Shown: positions 1 through 11,496 of the stretch, in pieces
How the letters are laid out: each line of letters begins with the position of its first letter
How positions within the stretch are numbered: the first letter of the stretch is position 1
DNA from: Brassica napus
Lineage: Eukaryota; Streptophyta; Magnoliopsida; Brassicales; Brassicaceae
Length of the DNA stretch: 64,000 bases
Reading direction: 5' to 3'
Assembly: GCF_020379485.1 (NCBI RefSeq)
Contig: NC_063434.1
Location: forward strand, 30,699,401 to 30,763,400
The notes under the pieces: model-generated
The model's database searches: none
Told to the model about the DNA's origin: nothing
The model's input: the letters and a program-made list of their open reading frames with translations, nothing else
Made by a program: the position numbers and the translations under genes

Positions 1-11
1 ATACTATAAAG

Positions 12-2274
12 TTACAACCTCTTTTTTTCCTCGTTCGAAAAACTTGGCTTAGACGAAGAAGAAGAAGTCGTGAACAAAGTGAATGGAAGTTCTGACGACG
101 GTAGGTTTAACGTTGATAACATTCCTGGATTCGCCATATTTGACATCAATAAGCTGCTGAAATACCCTTCACATCCTTTATTTTTGTTGTTAGAATCTGC
201 AGCAGCCTGTTGTTTAGTAATCGGCAAGCTATTTAAGGTACGAGCGGATTGCTGATCTCCATTCCCTGATCCGACCATAGTTGATATGGCTTGTGCTATC
301 ACTGAGTGGAAACTTGGGTCAGAAGCAAGAGCCTTCGTTAGGGTTTCGGTCAAAGAAGGGTTTTGCGGTAGGTTTTTTCCAATATTTAGAAATGATGGCC
401 GTCCGATGTGTACCTTATTATCTGTAACAGGACTGCAAGAAGCGTATCCACTACCCCATATCGTGGGAATGTTGATGGTTGAAGTTGAATCGGAGGAAGA
501 AGAAGAAGCAGAGAAATTAAGGCTTGTGGAAGGGAACCTTTGGAGTGAAGAAAATGTGTTGAAGTTCAAAGAATATGGTGATGAAGATGGTTTTGGCATA
601 GGAATAGTGAGATCTAGAGTGACTGTAGGGTGTAATGGCGAGAGAACGGTTGGTTTGTTTATGAATCTTGAATTGTTGTCATAAAGTTTGAAGTTCATAC
701 CGTTCTTGATCATCTCGGTGTCTAACCCTGATGTGGAGGAACCAGAGAGGAGCATGGAGGCGGCAGCTGCGGTGGTGGAAGCCATGGCGGTGGCTGTGAG
801 TGGAAGAGGGTGGTTGTGTGTTCCTTCATAAGTTGTGATTAGAATTGACATGTCATCCACGCATCTTTGTACCTAATTAAGAATAAAAATGTTACAAAAA
901 ATTAGACACCGGAAACTATATATAATGTATGGTTTATAGTATATGTCTCGGTAGATATAGATAGATACCTGTCTTCGAACAGGACAACCAGGTGCAACCG
1001 TGCAGCGGTAATATGCTCTTGGACAAGGGTTTCCTTTCGCAACCTTTTGTCCGTATTTTCTCCACTGACAACCATCATTCATCTTATAACACAAACATAC
1101 GATATTATTTCATCAATATATATATAAGATGACAAATTTTTTGAAATAATCAGCATGATAGATTATATGAATATATATATAAAAAAAAACTCACCGTGAG
1201 AGTGTCACATCTTGCTCTAACACAAACTCTAGCTCTTTTGGCAAGATTTTGCTGACTATTATCATCAGCGCCGCCACTAGGAGAACTTCTCTTCCCGGTG
1301 ACTTTATTCATGGCTGGAGCTTCTTCTGATGAGCTATATTCTAGGCTTGAAATGGCACGATTTTCCTTTGCTAATCCAACGGCTGGTCCTAAAGTCAAAC
1401 CCGCATTTGTCAATTCCTCTTCTTCCTTTTTAACATTTTACCAAAAAAATTCCTCTTCTTCCTTGGCTCCTAAGCATATTAATTTTGTCTTCTCTTCTTT
1501 ATTGGCAATGCTATTAGATGGAGAATTTGAGCTTCTTCTCCCAAGAGAAAGCGAAACAAATTCACGTTCTTGATCAGAAGAACTTAAAAACTCTGCGTTG
1601 AGATGATCATTCTTGTTATCCGGAACTGGTTTGGCTGAAGATTTTTGCTGAACTTTGTTCAAATATCTGAGTCTAAGAGACTTGTAATCACTCTCAATAT
1701 GTTCTAGCATTACTTTAAGTTTCTCATTCTCCTCCTTCATTTCACGCATCTCAACATTTGCAGATTCAAGTTCATGACTCACCTGAAATATCATCATACA
1801 TGTTTTAATATTATTAATAAATCATTATCTTCTCTATATTAAAACAATATTTATTAAGAAAAATAATTTATTGTATTTTCTCTATATATTGAGCTATAAT
1901 CATGGATGAATTCAGATATGCAAGCAATGAATAAATATGTATGACATTAAAGTAACGGACTAATATTTAACTTCATCGTGTAACAAAACTGAAACTAATT
2001 TAATCGATTTGGTAGAAACCTTTTCCGCACTTTCACGTCCATATATATATGATGAAATCTCCTAGATCAAAACACATGCTAATCATGTAAGCTGAAGTAA
2101 ATCAGACGCATAAAATGATTATAAGGAGGTTTCCCACTTAAACTAACGTATATATAGATATAACATCTGAGGTTTCGTTATTACCTTTCTACTTTCTTGG
2201 ATGCCTCCATCAGATCCTGCAACTTCATCTTTTACAATAGAATCTGAAGTAGGTAGTTTCTTAAGAACCTCCAT
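12..2274 (-). CDS. WRKY72: WRKY72-like group IIb WRKY transcription factor, interrupted by an in-frame stop
   Basis: Four exons on the minus strand, all GT-AG: 2274-2185, 1782-1195, 1082-969 and 872-12 (1653 nt, 551 codons counting the stops). Exon 2 begins with a Leu/Glu-rich coiled coil typical of group IIb and ends in a basic stretch ([14 protein letters not shown]). Exon 3 carries WRKYGQK; exons 3 and 4 form the zinc ligands C-X5-C-X23-H-X-H (ending THNH). The rest is Ser/Thr/Pro-rich. Family role: binds W-boxes (TTGACY) in the nucleus; WRKY72 is linked to basal defence. Length and motifs fit WRKY72, about 548 aa in Arabidopsis as I recall. Oddity: codon 145 is TAA (1438-1440), inside a 36-bp in-frame insertion; the frame is open on both sides. 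Read literally, the product ends before the WRKY domain, so this is a null allele, a recent pseudogene or an assembly error. Confidence 0.85.
1412..1462 (+). mobile_element. 21-bp retroposon-tail-like insertion with 15-bp target duplication in WRKY72 exon 2
   Basis: AATTCCTCTTCTTCC occurs at 1412-1426 and again at 1448-1462. The 21 bp between them (1427-1447) read TTTTAACATTTTACC followed by A's. Direct repeats around a short A-tailed segment look like a hyper-truncated LINE or SINE integration. Repeat plus insert is 36 bp, so the WRKY frame is kept, but the insert contributes a TAA on the gene strand. A slippage or templated duplication is the alternative. Confidence 0.55.
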
Positions 2275-2393
2275 TTAGAAATCAGAAATATAAGAAGATC
2301 TTCAATTCGTCCTCTTCTTCTTGTCTGAAAAAAATAAAAAATTCTTCTTCTTCTTTTGTTTGTTTGTTTGTCCTCTTTCTTCACAACCTCTTA

Positions 2394-2405
2394 CTATATA
2401 TATAG
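2394..2405 (-). promoter_or_regulatory. TATA box candidate of the WRKY72-like gene
   Basis: CTATATATATAG lies about 120 bp upstream of the WRKY ATG at 2274, and the interval between them is CT/TTC-rich like a plant 5' leader. Position and composition only. Confidence 0.4.
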
Positions 2406-3817
2406 CCTTCAGAATAGATCGATGTGTACTTTCTTCGAGGAAGACTCATATCGTCAACACTTCAACTTGTTCATTTTATAATGATTTCAACCATGAGTTA
2501 AGGACGACCTTTTCGATCTCCGGATTTATATGCTTTCACATCCGAGTCATTTGTTTTAAAATATCCCTATTAATCTAACCAAAATATAAATTCTTGGCCT
2601 CGTTGATGATAATAATACAATACCTAGTCTACTATAATTATTTTTTCAATTGGAACATTCTCTCTCTCTAAATACATGCGTGTGCTCCCATGTATATGAA
2701 TGGCCATATTAGCAATTTAGCTTTACACATTAAGGGTGGATTTCATATTCTTTTGAAAGGGTGAATTTCATATGGATACGTGAGTGTAAGTGTTTCATTT
2801 TAGTTAGCTAGCATCTTATTATGTTTCTTGTTTTGGTCTAAGTAAACTATCGTGTATCTATGTGGTTTCTTTCTTTACCAAAAGGATATAACATATTGAT
2901 AAGTTAACATATGGATATAGTCATCTTGTCTTTGATAACTAAAATTTGATAACATATTTAGTAGCTTCCCATAATCAAACACCAAACCCATTTAGGAATT
3001 AGAAGCAAAAAAAAAGTTTTAATTTTAGTTTTCTCACAATGTCCAAGAAAACTCAACAATCGCTTAATAACATTTCATGGAAAAAAACTAATGATTTCGT
3101 ATGTAGTTTTATATTTTGCCACGTTATCGTATACTAGATTACAAGAATATAAATAAACATACTAGTCTTATCTAGACTAGAAAAAGTCCTCGGTCATCGA
3201 TACGAATTACTTTAGAATATCACAAAAATATTTACGCCTCTTATGATCACATAACCTCTCCTACAAAAGACAAAAATTATACGAATGGAAACAACCAGGC
3301 GAGGCGGAATTGCAGTGACATGCCATATAAAAATGGGAAAAAGGAAAACAAATGACAGCGAAAAAATCGGAATAGTCGATTCAACAAATAAAAAGAAAAA
3401 GAAAGAGAAAATTCAATGGTTCAATAATAGTAGTTGACTTTTGCTAGACAATGAGTGAATCAGTGAATGGAAGGGTCAACTAGCATGTCTTCACGAACTT
3501 TCAACATTTTTAGAAACATGTATTAGTAGGTATGTTCGTGTATTGTGTGATTAAACATGCATTATCAAATATGCAAATAATATTTATTTTTAATAAACTA
3601 TAGCGATGAAGGTTTCGCAAGTCTGCCAGCCTTCATTGCGAAGTATTCAATAAGTTATTGATCATCAACTTGCTAATAGATTTTCTACTGACCTATAAAG
3701 GTCAATGGTGTCGATTTAGACATTGACATTAAACAATGACATAAAGACTTTTTAAGCTTAAGGCCAGCTTGAGATTCTCTGTATATAATAATATTGGTTA
3801 ATTAATGGTCAACACGC
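2406..3817. other. Intergenic, no gene seen
   Basis: AT-rich sequence upstream of the WRKY gene. Only short chance ORFs. It contains the WRKY promoter, but I recognise no specific cis element or repeat. As I recall the Arabidopsis order, a plant cysteine oxidase gene would sit between WRKY72 and the pectate lyase; none is here. Confidence 0.5.
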
Positions 3818-4696
3818 CTTATGAAAAATCAATATAAGTGCTTACTAGGTGTTTTCCTGCACAATGTGCAGTAATAAATTTTTTAAAAGTTAAATTAATT
3901 TAAAATAAAATGTATTAATATTATATATTGTATTCTTTTTAACTAATATTAATATAAAGTTGATTATTTAATAATAAAATTAAGAAAAAATGATTTAAAG
4001 TGCATTTAATAATATATATGTAAAATATTTAAAATTCGAATCTTAGATAATTTTTTATCTATTTATTTTGGTTAAATGTATTAAATCAACTTGTATAAAA
4101 TTACTAAGAAATCATATAAAATTGTATAGTTATTTAAAAATTATAACTAAACAATAATTATAAAATTTGTAGATATCTAAAAGAAACTAATGAAATTACG
4201 ATTAACAATTTATTTATTTTTAAAAAAAATGTAGAAAATTTTGAAAATATTAGTAATAAAAATTGTATAATTATAAAAATACAATTAAATAATATTTCAA
4301 AATTTATAATGCATATTTCAATATATTTATTTTAATGATGATTTATGAGTTATTATCATATTTTAAGAAGTTTACCAAAAATATAAATCAACATTAAATG
4401 TAATGTATTAGTTATTATCATATTTTATAAAGTTTACCAAAAATATATATCAGTAATAAATGTGATTGTCCATGTCATATTAACTATAAGCCATGTCATC
4501 AATCTTTTTAGCTATGTCATTATTATTTTTTGTAAAAATAATTGTAGAGATGACACGTAGCAAAATCACTTATCAAATATAGTCTAAGGGATAGAAGACA
4601 TGTACCATTATGTCAAAAATGAAGATAGGATGTTTTTTTGTGCTACCAGTTCATTAGATAGGATGTATAACTTATGAAAAATCAATATAAGTGCTT
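3818..4696. repeat. 34-bp tandem duplication split by a Helitron
   Basis: A 26-bp string beginning CTTATGAAAAATC and ending AAGTGCTT occurs at 3818-3843 and at 4671-4696. If the Helitron at 3845-4663 is removed at its A|T site, the copies become adjacent units of 34 bp separated by ATGTATAA. The simplest reading is that the tandem repeat came first and the Helitron inserted between its two units. Confidence 0.55.
3845..4663 (-). mobile_element. Small non-autonomous Helitron
   Basis: On the minus strand the 3' end has the hairpin CTGCACATTGTGCAG followed by GAAAACACCTAG, then host T. The proposed 5' end is TCCTATCTAATG preceded by host A. That fits the A|TC...CTRR|T rule. The inside is very AT-rich with no coding content. 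The 3' end is convincing; the 5' end is chosen by the A|TC rule and by the flanking repeat, so it is less certain. Confidence 0.6.
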
Positions 4697-5499
4697 GAAT
4701 GTACGGAAGAGTTCAATGACATTAAAGTGTAAACAATACACAACAACTATATAAGTTATTTATTTGTTAAATGTTGGAATTACTGCGATTTCATGTACTG
4801 AAGCTAAACTATTCTTTTCGTCTTCTACAATTGGAAGAAATAAAGAATAATATGTTTGAGAACGATTTTTTTTAACACATGTTTGCGACAGATACTTATC
4901 AAAATTAATTAATACCAAAGAAATCATTTGTCAAATCTAATAAATTGTTAACATACTTAATATGTTCTATTTTTTTTAATCACAAACCAAAAGAGCTGAT
5001 GGAAACGGATTAATTCATATATTTTGTTAAATTTTTTGTATTAACAAGTGTAAGTTTTGGTGGATATGTATATAATATATTTGGAATGAAGGCCAAAATA
5101 TTGGAAAATGACTATTCGGATAAGTAATCAACACATCGGTTAAATTGTTAACTAAGAACAATCGGTTCAGGAAATGGACATTAGTTTTTTGATCCTTGAG
5201 TCATTGCTTAAGTCTTTGTTTTTAAATTAATCACCTTATCTGTTTTCCCATTGGTATTTTATATTTGTCCCCAAGATAAGATAGTGAAATTATGGCGAGC
5301 ACAACCAAAAAAACACACACACAACAAATGTAATACAGAAACAGAATAGAGTTACAAAGTATCCAGCCGTTCGCATTCATTTTTTACACAAAAATCTTCA
5401 TAAATTAGACTTATTTCAAATTTTTACCCCATGATTTTGCTTAAAAAGATTTTGGCCTAGATACAAGGAGAAAAAAAAAATAGTAGTGAGCAATATTGT
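4697..5499. other. Intergenic, no gene seen
   Basis: AT-rich spacer ending in the 3' flank of the pectate lyase gene. No coding exon, tRNA or terminal repeat recognised. Confidence 0.5.
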
Positions 5500-7241
5500 T
5501 TAGCATGGTTTTCCGACCCGGCAATCCAATGCTCCGGCGTATTTGGTAAGCTTTGAAACGGCAACACCGTGTTTGGGCTTTATCATCTGTTGTCTAGAGT
5601 GTGAACACATGAACTTTGGGTTTCCAGACTGTCTGAAATATGCATTGTTCATGAAAATGTCTTTCTCGGATCTCCAGTTCCAGTTTTTCCACTCCGATTC
5701 TGGAGCAGAATCCCTCTTTGTCACCTGTAGACGCACACATTTTTCTCTTAGCTCAAAAACTATATATACCTTAAACACATCAAGCCTTTGGGTTTATATG
5801 TTTATACCTCTCTGTAATGTTGTAGGTGAGGAGGAGCGATGAAACGGTTTCCGTGGCTGAGAATGGTAGGACTTTGGCTACCCCCGATAGCGTAAAGCTC
5901 CCAGTGAGTGTAGTCATTGTTGACAACATGGACGAAACCCCATCGAATCCTCGGCATCCTCTGCACAAGTCCTTTACCAAAGTGGTTGAAAGCCACGGTG
6001 ACTTGCATTTTCTTGTCCGCGTGGTTGTCATTTTGTGCACCAAGCAACATCACCTAAACACACAAACAACATGTTCATTAATTACTTTTAAATTGTCTTT
6101 AAAACTCCATATATAACGATCAAATCAATTAGGAAAAATCTAGTAGAGATGTACGGATTTGATGAATACTCACGTCGTTGTGGTGGGTGAAATGAGAGTT
6201 AGAGATAGTGATACCGGTGGAGCCCATTATAGCGTCGATGAGACCATCTTGGCATTTAGACATAGAAATGTGGTCAAGCCAAATGTTTGTTGCTCCAAAG
6301 ATGGAGATACCATCTCCATCGGCCACTCCTCTGAACCCAAAGTGGTCATTTGAGTTTCTTATCATGCCACCTCTGCCCTGGACGATGTGATGGATGTGAA
6401 GCCCATGGATGATGATATTATGCACGTACTGCATCGTGATCCCAGCACCATATGCGATGTGCACGTTAGTGCCACGAGCATCGATCGTCTTGTGACTATT
6501 AATCATTAGCTCTTGGCACAACCTAATGCTCATATCGTGCTTGAAAATGATCCAGAGCGGTTCGTTCTGAATCACAGCATGACGCAGTGTTCCGGGTCTA
6601 GGGTTCACCGTGTCATCATCTCTGTTGCTTGTGACCACGTAGATTCGACCACGTTTGCCTCCTGTAGTCTTGTAACCGAATCCACGGACACACTTGACGA
6701 GCTTCTTGCGACGCCTGGCCCAATCCGGCTGGCAACGCCAACATTTATCGATAGGGTTACTTGCAGTGCAAGGTCCCTTTAGCTTGCTCCATTTCCCTCT
6801 ACCCTTACCTTTACCTCTACCTCTTAGACTCCTCCTTGTGCTGTTCGTCGCACTAGAAATCATCTCAATGTCGTCCTCTTCCTCCGAAGCGTTTTCATCC
6901 ATCTCTTCAACATCAGTAGAGTTGCTGAAGATCATATGCACAAAAACCAAAACCCATCATAAACCCTAAATCATTATTTTCGTTTATAAAAATAACCTAA
7001 CGAAACATTGTCGTGAATTCATGTGATAAAGAAATAGATTAAGGGAGACTTACTCGTAATGACGCTCGTGGAAGTGGTCGACAATCTGATAAGGATCAGG
7101 ATGGTAAGCCATAAGGGTACGTCTACGAGCTTCGTTGGCTTTTGTTACCCAATACTCATCCGTCTCCGCAACATTGGCTCGTAAGGTCGGAATCAAACTG
7201 GCAATACAAATCACGCAAACTAAAAGCCTAGCCGTCTCCAT
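5500..7241 (-). CDS. Pectate lyase (polysaccharide lyase family 1), secreted
   Basis: Four exons: 7241-7054, 6924-6174, 6053-5808 and 5724-5500, giving 469 aa. The N-terminus is a signal peptide ([20 protein letters not shown]). A pectate-lyase N-terminal segment follows, then an acidic/basic linker ([19 protein letters not shown]) and the parallel beta-helix domain. Family signatures are [39 protein letters not shown] and the catalytic-site [17 protein letters not shown]. It cleaves de-esterified homogalacturonan in the wall by Ca2+-dependent beta-elimination. Position and sequence fit the At5g15110 type, a subgroup I recall as pollen or anther expressed; that is inference. No breaks. The start is the only ATG giving a signal peptide. 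Confidence 0.93.
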
Positions 7242-7320
7242 TTTTTATTTGATTACCCCTTTTTCTAGAGAAAAAAACAATTTGTATTAATTCTTTTTTT
7301 CTTTCTCAAAGGGGTAATCT

Positions 7321-7331
7321 TTTTATATATT
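7321..7331 (-). promoter_or_regulatory. TATA box candidate of the pectate lyase gene
   Basis: TATATAAAAAG on the minus strand, about 80 bp upstream of the ATG at 7241, inside a TATATTTAAAAAATATATA context. Confidence 0.45.
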
Positions 7332-8276
7332 TTTTAAATATATATGGAGAACTGCTAAGCTTTAAACATGGGGTTAGGTCGTTTTTCTGTTTGGCCTAAA
7401 GTGAAACGTATTGCGAAGTTTGACAAACGTGAAGGTTGGTCTTTAAATAATTATAAATAGAAAAATTGACGAAGGAAGTTAACTTCTAAATTTAGAAAGT
7501 TTTTCCCGTTGTGTATGGAAAGCCACCACAATATACTGGTGGACAGGTTTCTCTGTTTCTCTTTCTTTAGTAATTTAACATTTTTCCTCTCCTTTGTACG
7601 TCTTCTATATTTGGATGCTTCTATGAAGAGAGAAGCGTTACTGTTTTCTCAATATTTCCAACCAATTTTAGCAACAATAAGAATTTACTTTATAGGTTAT
7701 AGTTGTCAGATGCATCCAAAAGTAGTAAAAATGTCAGAGTGTTTGTTAAGTCTAATTTATTTACCTGTATCAACCATACTAAAAAGTAAAAACTAACAAC
7801 TATTTTTTTCCTAACAACATCGGTGCCTCGGTGGTACTTGATCAATAATAAATAATGACTTCAAACAATGCTCATATGTTCTTGTATTTTTTTGCTTTTG
7901 AAATTTGGCTGATGGTGAAATTTTCGAAAATTTTCTTATAGTTACATCCGTTTTTGAATTCTTCTAGGCGAAATTTTGTTTTTGTTTATAAATATAAATT
8001 TAGACATAATTGTTCATCCTAAAGTATGTTAAGGTGTATATGTTAAAAAATGTAAATAGCAATTTACTTAAAATCGCGAACTATTTATAATGGAACCCTG
8101 AATTTGAGTATTAAACAGAGATATCAGACAACTAATGGCGAAACAATTATTGAACTCCAAACAAAACCACATGGGTTTCAGACTAAATAATTCAATTAGT
8201 AAATAAACCGAATCATTTCCCATTCAGGACAGAAGAGAGTCAAAGGAATAAAGTAAGGTTAGTATAAAACCACGCC
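7332..8276. other. Intergenic, no gene seen
   Basis: AT-rich spacer between the divergent pectate lyase and VDAC3 genes. As I recall, Arabidopsis has the auxin transporter PIN8 between these two genes; no PIN exon (multi-pass hydrophobic ORF) can be seen here in any frame. Confidence 0.5.
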
Positions 8277-8531
8277 GGACCTTATTCTCATATGTCCTAT
8301 ACCTCTTAAAAAATTTCTAATATACCCCTTTTCTAGTAAATAATTTATTTTCATTTATTTTTGATTACAAAATGTGGCTAAATACAAAACAACTCTTAAT
8401 AAGTTAAGGTATTTACCGGGTCAAACCCATTTGGGTCATCGGAAAGTAATCTAATATGTCCGAGTTCCTAGAAAAGGGGTATATTAGAAATTTTTGAAGA
8501 GGTTATAGGAGGACATTTTAGAATAAGTTCC
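8277..8531. mobile_element. MITE with ~60-bp terminal inverted repeats upstream of VDAC3
   Basis: The left end begins GGACCTTATTCTCATATGTC and the reverse complement of the right end begins GGAACTTATTCTAAAATGTC. Both continue through TTTCTAATATACCCCTTTT, giving about 60 bp of near-inverted repeat around an AT-rich core of ~130 bp. No coding capacity and no clear target duplication, so the superfamily is open. It ends about 200 bp before the VDAC3 ATG, so it lies in the promoter. Confidence 0.7.
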
Positions 8532-8655
8532 AATAGAGAAGAGGAGAAGAAGTATAAGAAAAGGAATGAGCGGCAGCAGATGAGGGAAGCAAGTATGGAT
8601 CCAACGGCTGATAATAGCTAGGGCTTTCTTCTAATCTTTTATAGACGCCACAGTT

Positions 8656-8687
8656 TCTTCTTCTTCTTCTTCTTCTTCTTCTTCTTC
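8656..8687 (+). repeat. (CTT)n microsatellite in the VDAC3 5' leader
   Basis: About ten TTC repeats immediately upstream of the VDAC3 ATG (8733); pyrimidine-rich leaders are common in plant housekeeping genes. Confidence 0.8.
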
Positions 8688-8732
8688 GTTCTCTGGAGCT
8701 AATATCATACTATCAAGGAGAAGCAAAAAGAA

Positions 8733-11049
8733 ATGGGGAAAGGTCCAGGTCTCTACACGGACATCGGCAAAAAAGCCAGAGGTGAACCTTTTGCCTTCTT
8801 TTTTTTCTCCATTTTTTATTGCGAATGAATCTGTTTCTGCCAAATAGAAGATGTAAGTTAGGTTTCTGGATCGCTTGCTTAAGATTTAGTTTTCGGACCA
8901 ATCTAGTTATGCGCATGTTGGTTTCAGTTTTTTACTTTTCGAGTTATTCACTAGAAATAATCAGAAGTTTATAAAAAATCGAGTTATTCACTAGAAATAA
9001 TCAGAAGTTTATAAAAAATGCGTTGTCATGTGCAGACCTGCTGTACAAGGACCACAACAGTGACCAGAAATTGAGTATCACCACTTACTCTCCTGCGGGT
9101 GTTGTAAGTTTCTTTCTTGCACTTCATTTTTTTTTTTCCATCTGAAAATATTCATTCAAGAGTTTGTTACAAAAACCCAAAGGAAAGGCAACTTGAGCCC
9201 ACGACGGAGCAGCTTGAGCCCACAACGGAGCAGCTTACGGACAACAAAACAACAACGGTTAAGAAAGAACCTATCAAGCCCACACCAGGGCAGCTTACGG
9301 AAACTAGAACACCACAACGAAAACATCTACAGACAAACCTATAACAATTCAATGCACATAATCTCCCAATTTAGGAACCACAGTGATCTGGATAAATCGA
9401 AGCTGCCCTCGGCCAACCAACGATTCCATCCGCTTCAAACCCTGAAGACCCTTAGTCTTCTCAAATCGGATCTATCGCTGCCGCCTATAGCCTGCCAAAC
9501 GATACCATCCCCACTAGTAACTAGGAACCAAAACTTCACAACCCGACAAGTAAGACCACTTCAGGATCCAATCAACTTTCGGATACGGTTTGAACGCACT
9601 CTTTGACGTCCACTTTACACCTAGAAAGAAGCCTCCCAAACACCTCCACACAAACAAGCCTCGTTGATTGATTTCCACAACAAATGCATTCTAAAACAGA
9701 TCACATCAACGAGAAATCACTGTACCACCAACTAAAAGAGATTTCTGCAACTGAAATTGTCACAACGGCTGCCAGACCCCACAACTCTAATCAAAAGAGA
9801 ACCAACAACAACACTCGCTAGATAAGGTTTCCAATCCTAGCCAACCCATTGGTCAGGCAATACTGATGCAGTGCCATGTATCAACAGACTTCACGCAAAA
9901 CCCATTTAGAACTGAGGACAAGGCATCAGCCAACATAATCACAAACCTTAGCCACAACACTGACCATACACACTGAACTGAGGACAAGGCATCTTGCACT
10001 TCATTCTTTAATATCTTTGTTTTCTTACTCTTTTGTTTTATTGATTAGTTTTCTTTATTTACCTTTTACAATCTTTAGGCCATCACATCAACCGGAACAA
10101 AGAAAGGTGAATCGCTCTTGGGAGATGTAGTTTTTCAACTCAAGCAAAAAAACATCACCACCGATTTCAAAGTTTCCACTGACAATACCGTATGCTTTAT
10201 TATATTTACCCAAATTACATTCTTTCCCTTTTACCTTATCTGATTATCTAAATCTATTCCCTTCTTTATTATTACTGGTTGGTTTCAGGTTTTGATCACT
10301 GCTACCGTTGATGAGGCTGCCCCTGGATTGAAGTCCATCTTCAGCTTCAAGGCCCCTGACCAAAACTCCGGCAAGGTAGGTCTTTCTTCTTCTCTTTTCA
10401 ACCCCCATCCATCTGCATTTGGATACCTTTTATAATTCTTTGTTTCCTCTTTCATACAGATTGAGCTTCAGTATTTGCATGACTACGCTGGTATCAGCAC
10501 CAGCATGGGATTGACTCAGAACCCAACTGTCAACTTCTCTGGTGTTGTTGGGAACAATTTGCTGGCTCTTGGTACTGAGGTTTCCTTCGACACCAAATCT
10601 GGCAATTTCACCAAGATCAATGCTGGCCTCAACTTCACCAAGGATGATTTGATTGCTTCCCTTACCCTGTAAGTCAATGAATGAATTCATGTGAGATATT
10701 TGTGGATTAAAGATGTGGTTCTTATCAGTCTTGTTTGTTCAGGAACGACAAAGGAGATTCTGTCAACGCCTCATACTACCACATTGTTAACCCGCTGTTC
10801 AACACCGCTGTTGGAGCCGAAGTGAACCACAAGTTCTCTAGCAAGGTCAACACCATAACCGTGGGAACGCAGCACTCGATTGACCCCTTGACCATGGTGA
10901 AAGCACGTGTGAACAGTGCGGGGATAGCCAATGCACTCATTCAACACGAGTGGTCACCCAAGTCCTTCTTCACAGTCTCTGGAGAAGTTGACACCAAGGC
11001 CATCGACAAGAGTGCTAAGGTTGGATTGGCTCTCTCTCTCAAGCCTTGA
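8733..11049 (+). CDS. VDAC3: Voltage-dependent anion channel, mitochondrial outer-membrane porin
   Basis: Six exons: 8733-8781, 9036-9103, 10079-10189, 10289-10375, 10460-10668 and 10743-11049 (831 nt, 276 aa). It starts [16 protein letters not shown], the usual N-terminal helix of plant VDACs, and runs through alternating beta-strands to the eukaryotic porin signature region and ends LSLKP. It forms the 19-stranded barrel that lets metabolites and ions cross the mitochondrial outer membrane. Segments such as [20 protein letters not shown] and [17 protein letters not shown] match Arabidopsis VDAC3 better than VDAC1 by memory. Intron 2 is enlarged by an antisense retroposon and intron 1 holds a 40-bp tandem duplication; all splice sites look intact. 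3' AATAATAATAATAAAG near 11168 could serve polyadenylation. Confidence 0.96.
8940..9019. repeat. Perfect 40-bp tandem duplication in VDAC3 intron 1
   Basis: The 40-bp unit starting CGAGTTATTCACTAG occurs at 8940-8979 and 8980-9019 with no mismatch seen, suggesting a recent event. It stops 16 bp before the exon 2 acceptor. Confidence 0.9.
9129..9991 (-). mobile_element. Antisense retroposon (LINE-like 3' end) in VDAC3 intron 2
   Basis: A 14-bp direct repeat TCTTGCACTTCATT flanks the insert (9115-9128 and 9992-10005). The insert begins with a T-run, that is, a poly-A tail on the minus strand. Inside, a TGAGCCCACRACGGAGCAGCT-type motif repeats imperfectly and GAACTGAGGACAAGGCAT occurs twice. 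No reverse transcriptase ORF is left, so it is a 5'-truncated or non-coding retroposon. Removing it would restore a ~110-bp intron. Confidence 0.75.
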
Positions 11050-11496
11050 TAAATGAGCCATCCCAAGTAGTAGTTTATTTCTACTCACTTCCCTCTTGCT
11101 TGGTTTTAATGGCGGGCTGCTTGCTAATCTTTTTTCCCCCATTTTCTTGTTGGATTTGTAGAAGTGAATAATAATAATAAAGTTGACAAAAAAGATGGTT
11201 TGTCTTGGTGACATGATGAAACACTAAAAGATCTTTATGTTTCTTTGCTATGCACTGTGTTTCCTTCTACTCTAATGTTACCCTTTTAACATGTTTAATC
11301 TTATATGAAATGAGGTGATATCACTTCTAACACAATAGTTAGTGATAATATTACCCTCACTAGGGCAACGGTTAAAGAGTACAATAGACAAAAGAAACAC
11401 TAGGTTAACAATATCTGTTTTACATCGGTTGAATAGACGTTTCCTTGCATTACAAGAGAGATCCTCCCCTTTAGGAAATGTGAGATAGCTTCAAAA
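11050..11496. other. Convergent 3' flanks of VDAC3 and the PBL34-like kinase
   Basis: The two genes converge, with about 450 bp between stop codons. It holds both 3' UTRs and polyadenylation regions; no other feature seen. Confidence 0.6.

Noticed and set aside
1427..1447. Very short intron removing the WRKY72 stop
   Set aside because: A GT...AG pair exists but would be about 16 nt, well below workable plant intron size.
3818..4696. 26-bp target duplication of the small Helitron
   Set aside because: Helitrons make no duplication, and the spacing fits an older 34-bp tandem repeat split at an AT.
6159..6969. Plus-strand ORFs across the pectate lyase gene
   Set aside because: Antisense shadows of a clear coding gene.
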